A DNA stretch of 64,000 nucleotides from Copromyces sp. CBS 386.78 (lineage: Eukaryota > Ascomycota > Sordariomycetes > Sordariales > Sordariaceae): contig MU839214.1 in NCBI GenBank assembly GCA_030685235.1, positions 1 through 64,000 of the forward strand, written 5' to 3'. Every line of letters starts with the position of its first letter. Within the stretch, counting starts at the first letter, position 1. The translations under genes and the position numbers were made by a program. The notes beneath the pieces were generated by a model. It saw only the letters and a list, made by a program, of their open reading frames with translations. It was not told the DNA's origin and searched no databases. Shown in pieces: positions 1 to 12,460 of this stretch.

Positions 1-92
1 AAATTTTGGTGTGTATTAGCGCGCGGGAAGGGTATAAGTGGGTGGGGTGACGGTGCCGGAAGACTTTTATGACGGTGCGAAAAGACATTCTC
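1..92 (+). mobile_element. Terminal fragment of a foldback/MITE element (third copy)
   Basis: These 92 bases align without gaps to 9,758-9,849, the right end of the complete foldback element described at 9,114-9,849, with roughly ten differences. Several differences are C-to-T or G-to-A, as expected from RIP. The end signature (AGACATTCTC) corresponds to the terminal inverted repeat. The following bases TTAAATAA would be the target duplication if the left end, outside the window, carries the same eight bases; that cannot be seen here. Confidence 0.75.
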
Positions 93-3000
93 TTAAATAA
101 ATAGGATAGCCTATCGAATATAATATTTAAGAACCGGTAAAATATTTATATAATACGTAGAAAGCATTCTCTAAATATTAGAAAATTAAGTAACGAATAT
201 ATAAAAAGTAAGATAATATAGATTAATAAAATAAATAAAGAGAATTCTATTCTACTATAAAGAATTATATTTATACTAAGTAACTTAGTACAAAGCCGAT
301 AAAAAGGCGAATAGAAGGTTTAAATACTAAAAAATAAATAAAAAATTTAATAATCTACTAAAGAAAACCTATAACCAACCTACTACTTATAACGCTTATT
401 AAAATTATTAATACTAAGAATAATTCTAAATATATTCCGCTTCCGGGGAAAATAGCGGGCCGTAAACAATTAACTACTAATAGAAGAATTAGAAAAAGGT
501 TCTAAATAAATAATTATAAAGGGAATAGGACTAATATCCTTACCTTTACCTTTCTTAGCGGCGGAAGGATAACGGCTAAACTTATAGGGCGAAACTACAA
601 AAGTAGGAACTGAAGGAAAGCCAACCGAAGGGCGCTAAAAAATAATTAGAAGCGGTATTTAAATATTACCCCTTTTAAAAGGGAGCGGGCGAAGACGCTT
701 AAAGGGGTTAATTATAATAGTAGGGCCCGTTTTAGCCGAAGGGCCACCGATAATAATCTTAAATTTTACTAAAGGATAAAGAGAAAATAATTTAAACTAA
801 TTAATAAATAGCGAATTAATACTAATAGAATGGCCTACTTCGGCCTATATAATAATAGGAGAATATATACTAATAATTATACCTTATATAAATAGGGACG
901 TAGGAAAATTAAATTCAAATAATAGGGTTAACGTATAAGGGTTACTAATATTTATTAAATTATAAAAGTAAGTAAATAAATTAAACTCTTTAAAAAGTAT
1001 ATTTAGGGAAGAACGAGGGATATAAAAAAATATAATTAAAAGTAAACGAAGCGCTGAAGGATTAGTAACTATAATAAACCCCGCTTCAAAACAGTACTCT
1101 TATATAGAAAGGGGCGTAAAAAGTCCTTTAATAGCGAATAAAAAGCGAAAAGTCGGCTATATAATTAAAAGTTCGGAAAGGTTATAAAATAATTATATTA
1201 AATATAAACGCTCTCTATTTAAATTACGCCAACCTACTTTATTATTAATATTTATATCCTCTTAAAGTAAAATAAATTTAAGCGAAATCTCGGGAGCCGG
1301 TATAATAGAAGTATAACGATTTAAAAGCAATTCTAACCTATAAACTTCCTAACAGAAAGGGGTCAATACATAATAACGCTCCAATAAAAATTAATAATAC
1401 CGAAAATACTAGCTACGTATTATAAAAGTCCTAGGATAAAAGCGAAAACTACTACCTAAAAAATCGCTTAAAAAAGGATAACGGATACTACTTACAATAA
1501 AAATTACCGAATTACCCTTAATAGTAAAAATCTCCCCGCTTTATTACATAAAGGGACAATTATAATTAAAAATAAAAATAGCCGAAAAAGGGTCTAAAAA
1601 TATATTAAAAATTAATAATTCGCTAATAAATTATAAATCTAAAAAAATACTATTTTCCAAATATTTAACGAAAAATTTAACATTAATACTTATTAAATTA
1701 AAAATAAGATCGTTATTATTTAAATTATTAAATATAGAATTAACGTACTAAAAAGAAGCTTTGGGGCTAAATTTAATAATATTATTATATTCGCTATTTA
1801 AAGAAGGAAGGCTAAACGAATTCGAAGAAAATAAATTCCGTAAATAAAAAAAATAAAAAGAATTAAATAAACTACGAAATTTTAAAGCCTTACCGCTTAA
1901 AGAACTAATTATAAAGGAAATATTATTATTATTTTCTTTATTATTAAAAACCGTTTAATCAGCAATAAAAAAAATATTAAAGGAAGGGTTATTATCTTCG
2001 AACGTAATTATATTAAATTTGAAAATAACTTAAATACTATAAATAAAGAAAATACGTTAGCGAATAATAAAATTATTAATAGTATAAAGTATTAATAAGA
2101 TGAATTAAAAATAAGAATTAATAAGAATAGGGGGAAAAAGGATCGAATTGTTAGGGCGGATAGTCGGCGATTAATAATCATTATTTTCTTTATTATCGGT
2201 AATATAATATAGAATTTAAATATTAAAAATATAATTTTATTTAAAGAATAATGCGGGACGGGTAATATAAAGCCTAATATAATAGTGGGCGCCTAATTAA
2301 AGAATATATAATTTAATTCCAAATTCTAAACTTATAAATAATAATTCCTATATTTTTACGTAAACGGAAAACGGAAATTTATAATACTAATTTTTTTTCT
2401 ACTTTTAAAATTAATAAATAGAGAATTTATATAATTATTAAATAATAAATTAATTTAGGGCTATCCCTACCGAAAATAGAGCGCTAAACGCCTATTCGGC
2501 GAAAGGTAAACTATTAGCAAATACGGTTATAATTTTAAAATATTAAACAATATTTATATATATATTAAAGCGGAAACTATAATATAAAGTAATTACAATA
2601 ATAAAAGCAAAATAACGTAACGAACATATCTCTTTTAAAAATTCGCCGAAAATAGCTTTATTACGACCAATCGCCGCTTATTGGTTAATAAATTTATTAA
2701 AACGGCTATACAAATTCTTAATAAAATATAAACCTTTTAAAATATTTATACGAACGCGTATAAAAATATTCATAATATTATTATAAAAAGGATTATCGCT
2801 ATAATAAATTTAAACGTAGCGAAAGATATTTAGAATATAGTACTAATAATATTAAAATATCCCTAAGTATTTAAAGGGGATTTAACTAACAAATATTAAT
2901 TAATAAAGTACTTTAGGAATTAAAAAGGAAAAATATATACCGGGCAGTAAATTTTATTTTATATTTAATAGCGGGCGTAAATATTTCCCAAATCCTCAAT

Positions 3001-4144
3001 TTAGAGGTAATAAAGGAATAAAGGATTTAAATATATAATAAACGAATATTATAAATAAAGCATCGTTTCGCCGTCCTAAGAATAGTAATAAAATTATTAT
3101 AAATCGCCGAATAAGCGCTTATAAATATAGAAAAAAGAAATTACATACTTATATTTAAATAAAGGGAAAGCCTTTTATTATGTTAAAGGGGTAGCAACGT
3201 AAAATTCGCTCTATTATAATATAAAGGAAATTAACTATAGCGCAGGGAAATTCGCTACCGTTAGTAGGGCCTTCGAAGACCGATATTTAAGCGTACTAAA
3301 TTATTATAATAACAAATCGGCAAAAATAAGTTTAAGGAAATAAAAATTATACGAAGAATAAATATAGTAAAAAAAATTAATTAGAAAAAGGGTAACTAAT
3401 TTACGAATTAGCGAATAATTATAATATACGAAAAAGTATAATAAAAAAAGTTCATTAGGGAAAAAATAATTAATATAAAAATCAGCAAATAATTATAATA
3501 TACAAGAATAGGATACACTTACCCCAAAAATAAAAGGTATATAATAATTTAGAAATTAAATACCTAAGGGGGGGAATAACGTTAATAGATTACGAAAAAC
3601 CCTAAGAAATTCTAAATAACGAATAAAAAATAAAGTACTATATTTATATATTAAGTAAAATATAAGTAGCAAATAGGAAATAGAATACTACGTCTATATA
3701 TTAAGTAAAATATAGGTAGCGAATAAGAGGTAGAATACTACATCTATACGTATAGAAACGCTTAGAAAGAAAGGGACGGCTAAGAATTCGCTAATAAGGC
3801 CCCGCTAAAATAACGGGGTATATAATTATAAAATAAGTAAGATAGTATATATATACGAACTATAAAGGATTATAATTTTTAAAAAGGAAGATAATTATAA
3901 GGATATAGAGTAGGAAACTTAAAATAGGTTAATATAGGGTAAAGCTACTAAGCCTAACTCAATACAGGATATAAAACAAATTTAATAAACGAGACCGATA
4001 AGAGTGGAAGCGCTCGGTCGGAATATAAGCGCCGAAGGCCGGGCCTACCGAGGGCTCGTACGAATATAAAAACCTTTACAGCCTAACCAATCCTTTCCAA
4101 CCGGTTAGGCTAAAGTCTTTTAGTAAGAATAGACCTACCTCGTA
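93..4144. other. RIP-mutated A+T-rich repeat DNA, family not identified
   Basis: About 4 kb of very A+T-rich sequence, with TpA in great excess and no intact reading frame longer than a few dozen codons on either strand. Partial frames exist (for example on the minus strand around 2,450-2,760) but I could not tie them to a transposon family. A less degraded island at about 3,960-4,140 carries an inverted repeat (AGCCTAACC paired with GGTTAGGCT) and abuts the broken end of the downstream integrase, so it may be LTR-derived. No gene is supported. Confidence 0.7.
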
Positions 4145-7100
4145 TATTGAGGTGTTTCCTACCCTATCGTACTAAGACTTTACAATAAATTTAAAGTCTC
4201 TATCGGAAATAATAACGGAAGGTAAACCTTAATCGTATAATAGAAAATAGGTAGTTAACGTTATACCCTATTACTTTACTATTTATATTATCTATTTTGG
4301 GATATAAAGAATATATTTATTATATTTACTATTGACTATTATAATCGTATTAAAGCCACCCTTTAGGACTTTAAAGATTTTATTTTAGAAATATATAAAT
4401 AGTACGATTACGAAGTCGATTGTAATAGTGTAGCCTAGGATAGGCGGTACGTTAATAGGATTAAATTCGCTAAGGAGTTTCTTCCTTAAGGTAGCGTTTT
4501 TAAAGTATTCGGGGTAATACTAAATATAATCCTTAACCTTCTTCATTATTTTGGAGAATAAATAGGAAGCTAAGTCTTTAATTATCCTATTAATATTGAA
4601 ATAGTATTTTATGTCGTAAACTATATATAGTATATTTTTAACGTAGGCATTTAGTATATATAGCCGCTATTAATATTTTGTAGTATAGTGGAATAGTAAA
4701 TCGTTTTATACATTGAAGGTTATTCTTTTAATTATAGGCAGCTTAGTCGGATCCATTTAATAGAAGGCTTTCCTTTCGTTAACGAAATTAATAATTTTAA
4801 TATATTTAGAATTAATTTTATAGCCGTTAATAATTTTCTACTTAAAATTTGGCTCTATTTCGACAACGGTAATTATAAAACCCTCTTCCTAAATATTATC
4901 AAATTCGGCCTTTAATAGATTTTTATTTTCTAAATCGTTATTAATTATTAGGAGGCAGGATAAAGCGTTGGGTACGAAATTTATTTTGCTAAGGATATAC
5001 TGAATATTCAATTTGAATTATACTAATATAGTTGATGCTAGTATTAAGCGAGGGTTGAATTTTATAACGTTAGTAGTTTTAAGGGAGGTTTATTTAACGA
5101 TATTCGGTATTATTTTATAATTTATAAGTATAATTATAATATATTTTGAAGATTGGAACTATATTTTGAATTTTTTAACCGTCTATATTAAATTTACGAC
5201 TTCTATTTCGGTCGGCTAATATTTTTATTCTATCTTCGTCAATTTGCGGCTAATATATAAGATTGGTTAGATTCTATTAATAGAAATACTTCTTCTATTT
5301 TAATTTGCGTTAACGCCTTCGATATAAAAGGTTATAACGCCGATACCCCGTTTTAATACGTTAATTTTGACGAAGGGTATACGATCTAGGTTCTAATATT
5401 CGAAGTAAACGGTTTTTATTAAATAATTTTAAAGGATATAAAAAGCCTCCTTTTTTCGTTCGGTTAGGGTAAATTTAACTTTAGAAGTATAATTTTTTTT
5501 GACCGCTTTTAATTTACTTATAGGTAGGGCGCTATTTTAGCGGCCAACCTTTAATATTACTATCTTCTTTTTTTCTAAAAGTTTCGCCAAGGGGATAAAT
5601 CGTTTTAGGAATTTTATTAGGCTTAAATATATTTTTAAATCGTTAAAGGTAGAAGGTATTTTGAATTTAATTAAGGTTTCTATTTTATTAACTATTATAA
5701 ATAAATTAAAACTATTAATATAAAATCCTAATAGTTTAACCGAAGGGAATTTGAAAAAGGATTTTTGAGGATTAATTCTAAAGTTAACGGTTTAAAAGAT
5801 TATTAATATTTTGCGAATATATTTAATATATTTTTCCGCCGTCTTATTAAAAATAATTATATTATTAATATAAGTACGGTAGAAATATTTATATTTAATT
5901 AAGCGTTTATTTATAAATTATTAAATATAAGAGGGCGAGTTCTTAAAGCCTATTAATATAATTAAATTAATTTTAAAATTTCGATAGGTAATTAATATTA
6001 TACGGTTCTAATATTGGAATTAGACGGGTAATTAATAAAAGAAAACCAATACATCGAAAGTAGTAAAAAATATATAACTAATAAATACGTTAATAATTTC
6101 TTCTTAGTTTAGTAATAGGTAGGCGTCTAGGATAATTATACGGTTAAGGGCCTTAAAGTTAATTATTACTTTACCTTTTCTAATTCTATTAACAATTTTT
6201 TAAATTACGAAGATTAGGTAATTAAATAAGGTAAGGTACTTTATAAATAGTAATTTATTTTATTTACGAAGTTTGCTAAAGGTATCGTTAATTATTTTCT
6301 ATTCTTCTAAGCCTAATTTATAAGGCTTCGCTCTTACTTTCTTATTTTACTATTCTTCTACTAAATTAATATATAAATATTCGTCTTCGTCTATTTTAAT
6401 TATACCTTCGCCGCCTTAATATTTAAAATCGTTAATGATTTTCTTTAATTATTTAATTAATTTGTAATTAATATTAGTAATACGAATATTATCCTTGGTT
6501 TATATAGTAGGGATTCTTTTTAGCTTTCTTATTTTTAATTCCTTATAACTTTCTAGTATTTTGGGAGGGGGCTTTTTAAGTAGATTATACAGTTGGATAG
6601 GGTTGGTAATATTTTTAGGATTATTGTTAATATTATTGTTGAGAATAAGGAAATCTTTTTTAGTATGGGGTATTAATTTAGGTTTAGCGGGTTTTATTTT
6701 CTTACTAGTTTTGGTTACGGGAGATTTCGGCTTAGGGGGGTTGCGAAATATATTTAAAGCGTTGAGTTTTATTATTAATTTAGCGCGCCTTTTTTTTTTT
6801 CTTCGAATTTAGGGGTAGGGTTTTTAATTCTAGGGTTATCTATTTTAAATATTTCGTTAAATACTTTGTAGACGTTATTTTCGTTGGTTTATACTAATTT
6901 ATTTACAATTTCGTTAAAAATACAGGATTCGGCCGCAATAATATTAGTTGCTAGGTTAATTAATATAGCTTTTTCCTAATTAGCGAAAATATAATTATTA
7001 TTTTTAAAGTCTTCGATAATATTAATTTTCTTCTTACGGCCGATAAATTTGTAAGTATCTGTTATATTTAAGATAATAATAGTTCTAACGGATTCCGAAT

Positions 7101-8052
7101 ATATTAGTTAATTAATAATTCTATTAATAATTTTATAAAATATATATTTGCGGAGGGATTTATTAATATTAGTCTTAAGAAAGTTTCTATAGTTAATTAG
7201 GATTTATATAATAAAATATAGTAGAATAACGGTTTTAACTAGTATAATTACGCGGCGCCGGACTAGTATTAACTTCGATACGTATTCGAATAGAACGATG
7301 AAATCCTTATAGGATTTAAGGGTAATACTTTAACGTAGATAATTAATAATAGCCCGGTTAGGGTTAAGGAATTTAATATTGAATAGTATATTTAGGCTGA
7401 GCCCTAAGGTTAATTATATTATAATGGAAAATTGACCTAATATTTTAATACTATTAATAATATTTGGGATTTAGAAGGTAATAGTAATTTATTTATCGAT
7501 AGTTATTTTGCCTTTACGAATTCTATTTATTAAGCGAGGCGGCGTTTTAACGATTTTTACGTTTAATTAGTATCTTTTAAAAAAGCGTTTATCGATTATT
7601 ATTATTGAATAATTAGAATCGATATATACTATATCGGTTTTAGTGCCGATTTTAATTTTGATTTTGTAGTACGAATTTCGTTTGACGTATTTATTATTTA
7701 ACGGAAGTATCGATTTTACTTCTACGACGTCTTCTATTTTAAATTTAGTAGATTAAAGCTTTTTTAATAATTTTGCTTCGTTAAATTTTAGTTTTGACGT
7801 TGGGGGTAGTTTTTTCTTTTTTTTTAGGTTATAAATATTTGATAGTATATATATTATTAAAGCCTTTCGGCTTTCGAAATTGAAATTATATTTTTAGTAG
7901 ATATAATAAGGGTTGCTTTTAATGGGGGCCGACGAATAAATAAATATAATAGTATTATCCTCCTCTTTTTAATTATAAATTAATTCTTCTTCTTTATTAG
8001 AAATTTCTTTATTAAAAGTATAATTATATTCTTTTAAATAATTTTCTACCTC

Positions 8053-8060
8053 CTCTTTAT
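8053..8060. repeat. 8-bp target site duplication, left copy
   Basis: CTCTTTAT directly precedes the left inverted repeat of the foldback element and is repeated exactly at 8,782-8,789 on its right side. Confidence 0.85.
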
Positions 8061-8781
8061 GAGAAAGTCTATTCGCACGGTCACGATTGTCTATTTGTAC
8101 GGTAATCCACTTTTTCCCTCACACATATCCCTAACCCTCGCGCGGCCACAGATGTCATATGTATTCTTTCGAAAATTTCACCTAAAAATCTGGGCATTAC
8201 CATTCTTTCATACGTGACATCAGACCGTGACAGTTACTAACAGCCGTAACAGCCGTAACAGTCACTGACAGCCGTGACAGCCGTAACAATCGCTGACAGC
8301 TGTAATAGTTACTGACAGCCGTGATAGCCGTGACAATCGCTAATAGCTATTCGCTAATAGGCGTAATAGTCACTAACAGCCGTAACAATCGCTAATAGCC
8401 GTAATAGTTACTAACAGCTGTGATAGCTGTAATAATCGCTAATAGCCATAATAGTCACTAATAGCTGTGATAGCCGTGACAATCGCTGACAGCCGTGACA
8501 GTCACTGACAGCTGTGACAATCGCTGATAGCCAATCACTAATAGGTATAACAGTCACTAACAGCCGTGACAATCGCTAATAGGTTGTCACGGCTGTCAGC
8601 GATACGTGTGCTGTGCAGATGTCAGAATGTGTAATGGGCTGTAATCTAGGGGCTTGGCGGTCGCGGTACGAGCGAGACTGGTGCTAGCGGGGGAAGGGAC
8701 GGTAGGGTTAAGGATATATATAAGGGAAAAAGTGGATCACCGTTCAAATAGACATTCGTAACCGTGCGAATAGACTTTCTC
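8061..8781. mobile_element. 721-bp non-autonomous foldback DNA element with internal minisatellite (copy A)
   Basis: The element starts GAGAAAGTCTATTCGCACGG and ends with the reverse complement of that sequence. It is flanked by the exact 8-bp duplication CTCTTTAT (8,053-8,060 and 8,782-8,789). An 8-bp duplication fits hAT-type transposition, though the terminal bases are not the usual hAT ones, so the superfamily is inferred. The middle (about 8,225-8,610) is a degenerate array of 8-10-bp units of the ACAGCCGT(G/A) type. There is no coding capacity. It lies inside the gag region of the RIP-mutated gypsy element, so it inserted later. It shares its internal flanks, in opposite orientation, with the copy at 9,114-9,849. 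Confidence 0.85.
8225..8610. repeat. Degenerate ACAGCCGT-type minisatellite inside copy A
   Basis: Units such as TGACAGCC and GTGACAATCGC alternate with TAATAGCC and GTAATAATCGC. The second set equals the first with C-to-T in CpA and G-to-A in TpG, so the array displays RIP-type change unit by unit. The part at about 8,340-8,460 is the most altered. Confidence 0.75.
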
Positions 8782-9113
8782 CTCTTTATTACTAATATTT
8801 TCGTTAATAAATTCTTTTTTTATATATTTTTATTCTCTATCCCTACACAGTTTTACCTATCTTTTGAATATCCTTTTAAATAGTTTAGTATAATATTTTA
8901 ACGGCTTTCCTAATTTCTATATTATTCCTCTATATTAATATCCTTACTTCTCTTATCTATTTTAACTACTTTTACTACTTCTATTATTCCTATCGCCTCC
9001 TCTAATATTCTTATAGTTACCTCTAATATTTTTATAATTACCTTTAACGTTCCTATTACTACTTCCGCTTAATCTATTTTTACTTATTTACTTTCCTTTA
9101 TCTCTATTTTTAT

Positions 9114-9849
9114 AAGAAAGTCTTTTCGCACTGCCATAAAAGTCTTACGGCACTGTCGCTCCACCCTCGCCCCATCGCTCCCGCGTGCTAATGCACCCTA
9201 AAATTTTTGAGCCAATTAAATCGCTCGCATCCATTCTAAGTCTCCACGCTCCTATTCTTAGCGTTAGCAAACCGTACCGCGCCCGCTAAGCCCCCAGATT
9301 ACAGCCTATTACACATCCTACCCCTGCACACGTATCGCTGACAGCCGTAACAGCCGTAACAGTCATTGACAGCTGTAACAATCGCTAACAACCGTAACAG
9401 CCGTAACAGCCGTAACAGTCATTGACAGCTGTGACAATCGCTGACAGCCGTGACAGCCGTGACAGCTGTGGCAGCCATAACAGCCGTGACAGCCGTGACA
9501 GCCGTGACAGCCGTGACAGCCGTGACAGCCGTAACAGCCAATCGCTAACAGCCGTAACAGTCATTGACAGCTGTGACAATCGCTAACGGCCGTGATAGCC
9601 GTGACAGCTGTAAAGTGCGCTGTAAAGTGGCTAATCTGGGTGCAGATCTAGGGAGAGAATGTAATGCCCAGATTTCTGGTGTGAAATCTATGAAAGAATA
9701 CCGCTGCTAAGCTGAGTGTGGAGACTCAAATGGATGCGAGCGATTTGATTGGCTCAAAAATTTTGGTTTGCATTAGCGCGCGGGAAGGGTGTAAGTGGGT
9801 GGGGCGACAGTGCCGTAAGACTTTTATGGCAGTGCGAAAAGACTTTCTC
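9114..9849. mobile_element. 736-bp non-autonomous foldback DNA element with internal minisatellite (copy B)
   Basis: An imperfect inverted repeat of roughly 150 bp bounds this element; the outer 45 bases match almost perfectly (AAGTCTTTTCGCACTGCC and its complement). It is flanked by the exact 8-bp duplication ATTTTTAT at 9,106-9,113 and 9,850-9,857. The centre (about 9,330-9,612) is a tandem array of ACAGCCGTG units. It is the same family as copy A but in the opposite orientation: the sequence between array and terminus on one side of B matches the other side of A. The apparent frames across the array are repeat artefacts. No transposase is encoded, so an autonomous partner elsewhere is assumed. 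Confidence 0.87.
9330..9612. repeat. ACAGCCGTG minisatellite inside copy B
   Basis: The array consists of 9-bp units (GTGACAGCC and variants GTAACAGCC, GTGACAATC). A run at about 9,490-9,535 has at least five near-identical consecutive GTGACAGCC units. It is better preserved than the array in copy A, implying less exposure to RIP or a younger expansion. Confidence 0.85.
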
Positions 9850-9857
9850 ATTTTTAT

Positions 9858-12460
9858 ATTTAGGTCTATACGAATTATAATTAATAAAGGCGTTGGCGAC
9901 GTTATTTACGTTATTAATAAATATGTAATTAACTTTAATAATCCTAGAACCGGCGTTAATACTTATTGTAAATAATATATAAAATATTATATACGGTTTA
10001 TAATTTAGTAAGTTAATATATGTTTTAACTATTAATTTAGTAGTATTAATTTATTCGTATAGTTTTTTAGTATTAGAAAGTTAAGGTTAAATTTATTGTA
10101 ATTTAGAATAAAGATCGATAAAAATTTGGGTTTTAAATTATATATCCGTTATAATACTAAGTGCTTTTACGAATTATATACAAATTATTGTATACACTTT
10201 AAACGATTTGCCGTTAAAGTAGTCGTCCTTAGAATATATATAAATCGCGAATTTATTAGCCGCTTTTATCGAATTTATATTAAATAATTCGAATAGAACG
10301 GCTTTTTAATTATCAAATAATTGACGAAGTTTGAAGCGTTCTTAGTCGGAAATTTGGGCGGTATACTATTATTAGGCTATATTTCGAAGGAGTTAATAGA
10401 GGTTTTTCCTAATATAGTTTCATTTACCTTCGTTATTTGCATTTATAACGATAGAGTCCTAAAATATAGTAACGTTATTATAATAGACGTTATTATTTAC
10501 TATAGTTAACGTATTATTACCCTATACTTTAATTTCGGAGTTGAAGTATTTAATTTAGGCTATTTTAAAGGTTGAAATAGGATTATTAGCGTTAGTAAAA
10601 TTCTTTATTAATTTTAATATATTAGTTATAAAATTGATAGTAGGGCCTTTTATTCTTATAATAAAGGTATTAAAGCTTTATAATTATCTGTAGGAATTTA
10701 TGTTAAAGGAGGATTAAGTATTATTATTTAATTGGGTAATATCCGGTTAATTAATGCTTTTAGAGGTTTAGGGAGGAAGTAAGGATAACGGTTCTTTAGT
10801 ACTAGGAACGTTAATAAATTAGAGTGGCTATTAATTTAATATATTGTTGGTAAGGTTAAATAATTTAATAAGTTGGAATATTTAAAGTACGCGGAGGGCT
10901 TATTTGAATTATTTTACTTATTATCGATTAAATACGCGAATATTGAGGAGTTTTAACGAAGGTTATATATTATAGTTCTTCCTTAGAATTTATTACTATT
11001 ATTCCGAATTTATTAATTTAGTAAAGAGGCGTAGTTATATAGTAGGAATCCCTTATATAGGGGAAAGTATATTAAATTTAATTAGAAAACGTTTAGGAGG
11101 AATTTAAGAATTTAAGGTAATTTTAGGGAGATAGAGAATTAACGAGAGATTTAGCGGATAATAAGTTTTATACTTTAGGGGATTTATTAAAGAAAATTGG
11201 TAATAGTAAGTAGTTTATTAATATATAACGTTAATAGCGAATTAGGTATATTAAGAATATCGATTTTTCGGCTAATTAATTAATATAGTTACTTAATTTA
11301 ATAAGTAGGAGTGGGGAGTCGGCTACGAATATATATATAGGCTTTAACGTCTTTAAAGGCTTTTACTAATTTACTTATATTATATAATTAAATAGGGTTA
11401 AATTAATAAGTTACTTTTTAATTTACAAATTTAATAGTTGTATTAAAACGGGTCTTCTTATAGTTAGAGAGCCTAGTAATAAAATTATTATAGATTTTAA
11501 AAGAAGAATTAAACGATAAATTAATTATAATAAATTTATTAAAGTAATAATCTTTAAATTAAGAAAAGTAACGAACAAGAATATATTGATCCGGTATATA
11601 TAGTATTATTAATATAAATATTTGGTCGTAGTTAAAAAATATTAAAAATTATTGAAGGAGAGAAATAAGGGAGTAAGATAATAGGGATTCGCTTAATTAT
11701 AAGAAAAACGTATATACTACTTTAAATAGGTTAGTTAGGGACGAATAGGAGGGAAGGCGGTTATTTCTTAATTGAGAAAGAAGTCGCAATACTTTTCGTT
11801 AACGAAAATTAATTATTTATAGTATTTTAATTAATAAGTAGGTTACGAAGGTACTTTAAGCCGGTAGAACGTATTTAATATAATTTTAGCGGCGATAGGG
11901 ATAATTCGTTTTAGTAGAAATATAGTTACGCGATTAATAAGGGTTAACGCGAGAATATATTACTTTAATTAAATAATATCTAAATTATCCGAAGTTCTAC
12001 TAGCTTATAACGATTAATATAATAACGAATCGTTAGTACTTTTAGTATACGATTATAAATCTTAGAAAGATTTTTATTCAAACGAAGTTGTAATTATTAT
12101 TGATATATAGAAACCGTGTGATGAGATTAGCGTAGTGCGTTAACGTAATTATAATATTGTTATTAATTCTAGAGAGATCTAGAACTAGTACGTTAATGCG
12201 TACGGCTATATATACATGTATATATGGTGTATGCCTACCCTGCGTCAAGCGTAGTAGGCAGGGGGTCCCTCTATGAGGGAAGCTACGCATTACTTATCGG
12301 TAAATTTCGAAATGTGGTGACTTTTATACGCTGCTCTCTTTAGCGACGGGAGAAATTTTCTAATTTCGTAAAGGGGAAGGTAACTAAATTAAATTTAAGT
12401 AAGTATAGCGATATTTTTCTTAATTTATTTATTAAATCTACTATTTTTATTAGGAATAAT
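9858..12460. other. RIP-mutated repeat DNA, family not identified
   Basis: This 2.6-kb stretch is A+T-rich with stop-ridden frames on the plus strand. Short stretches (for example about 10,850-10,990) look coding in composition but could not be assigned. An island at about 12,095-12,300 is clearly less A+T-rich, contains a TATA-like run and a G-rich segment, and could be an LTR or a terminal region. That is inference from composition alone. Confidence 0.6.

Larger units (their letters stand above)
4145..9113 (-). mobile_element. RIP-inactivated Ty3/gypsy LTR retrotransposon (gag-pol remnant)
   Basis: Read on the minus strand, this stretch keeps the order of a Ty3/gypsy polyprotein although TAA/TAG stops and missense changes litter it. 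A basic, Asn/Gly/Arg-rich gag tail lies at about 8,790-9,105. An aspartic-protease core (Asp-Ser then a hydrophobic run) is near 7,612. Reverse transcriptase is recognisable at about 6,250-5,850, with the YxDD box at 5,861-5,872 now reading Tyr-Ile-Asn-Asn, a G-to-A change on the coding strand. The integrase (zinc-binding region, then a TIDF-type first catalytic Asp near 4,415 and a SDRD-type second one near 4,200) lies at about 4,700-4,150. The integrase breaks off at about 4,145. A foldback element at 8,061-8,781 interrupts gag. LTRs were not delimited. Confidence 0.82.

Noticed and set aside
6561..6812. 83-codon hydrophobic plus-strand frame
   Set aside because: It lies in RIP-mutated sequence, antisense to the gypsy polyprotein; A+T-rich codons give hydrophobic residues by chance.
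9385..9579. Minus-strand frame of repeated Leu-Ser-Arg residues
   Set aside because: It is the translation of the ACAGCCGTG minisatellite in the foldback element and has no independent support.
8061..9849. CRISPR-like array
   Set aside because: Units are contiguous 8-10-bp tandem repeats without spacers, and the context is eukaryotic.
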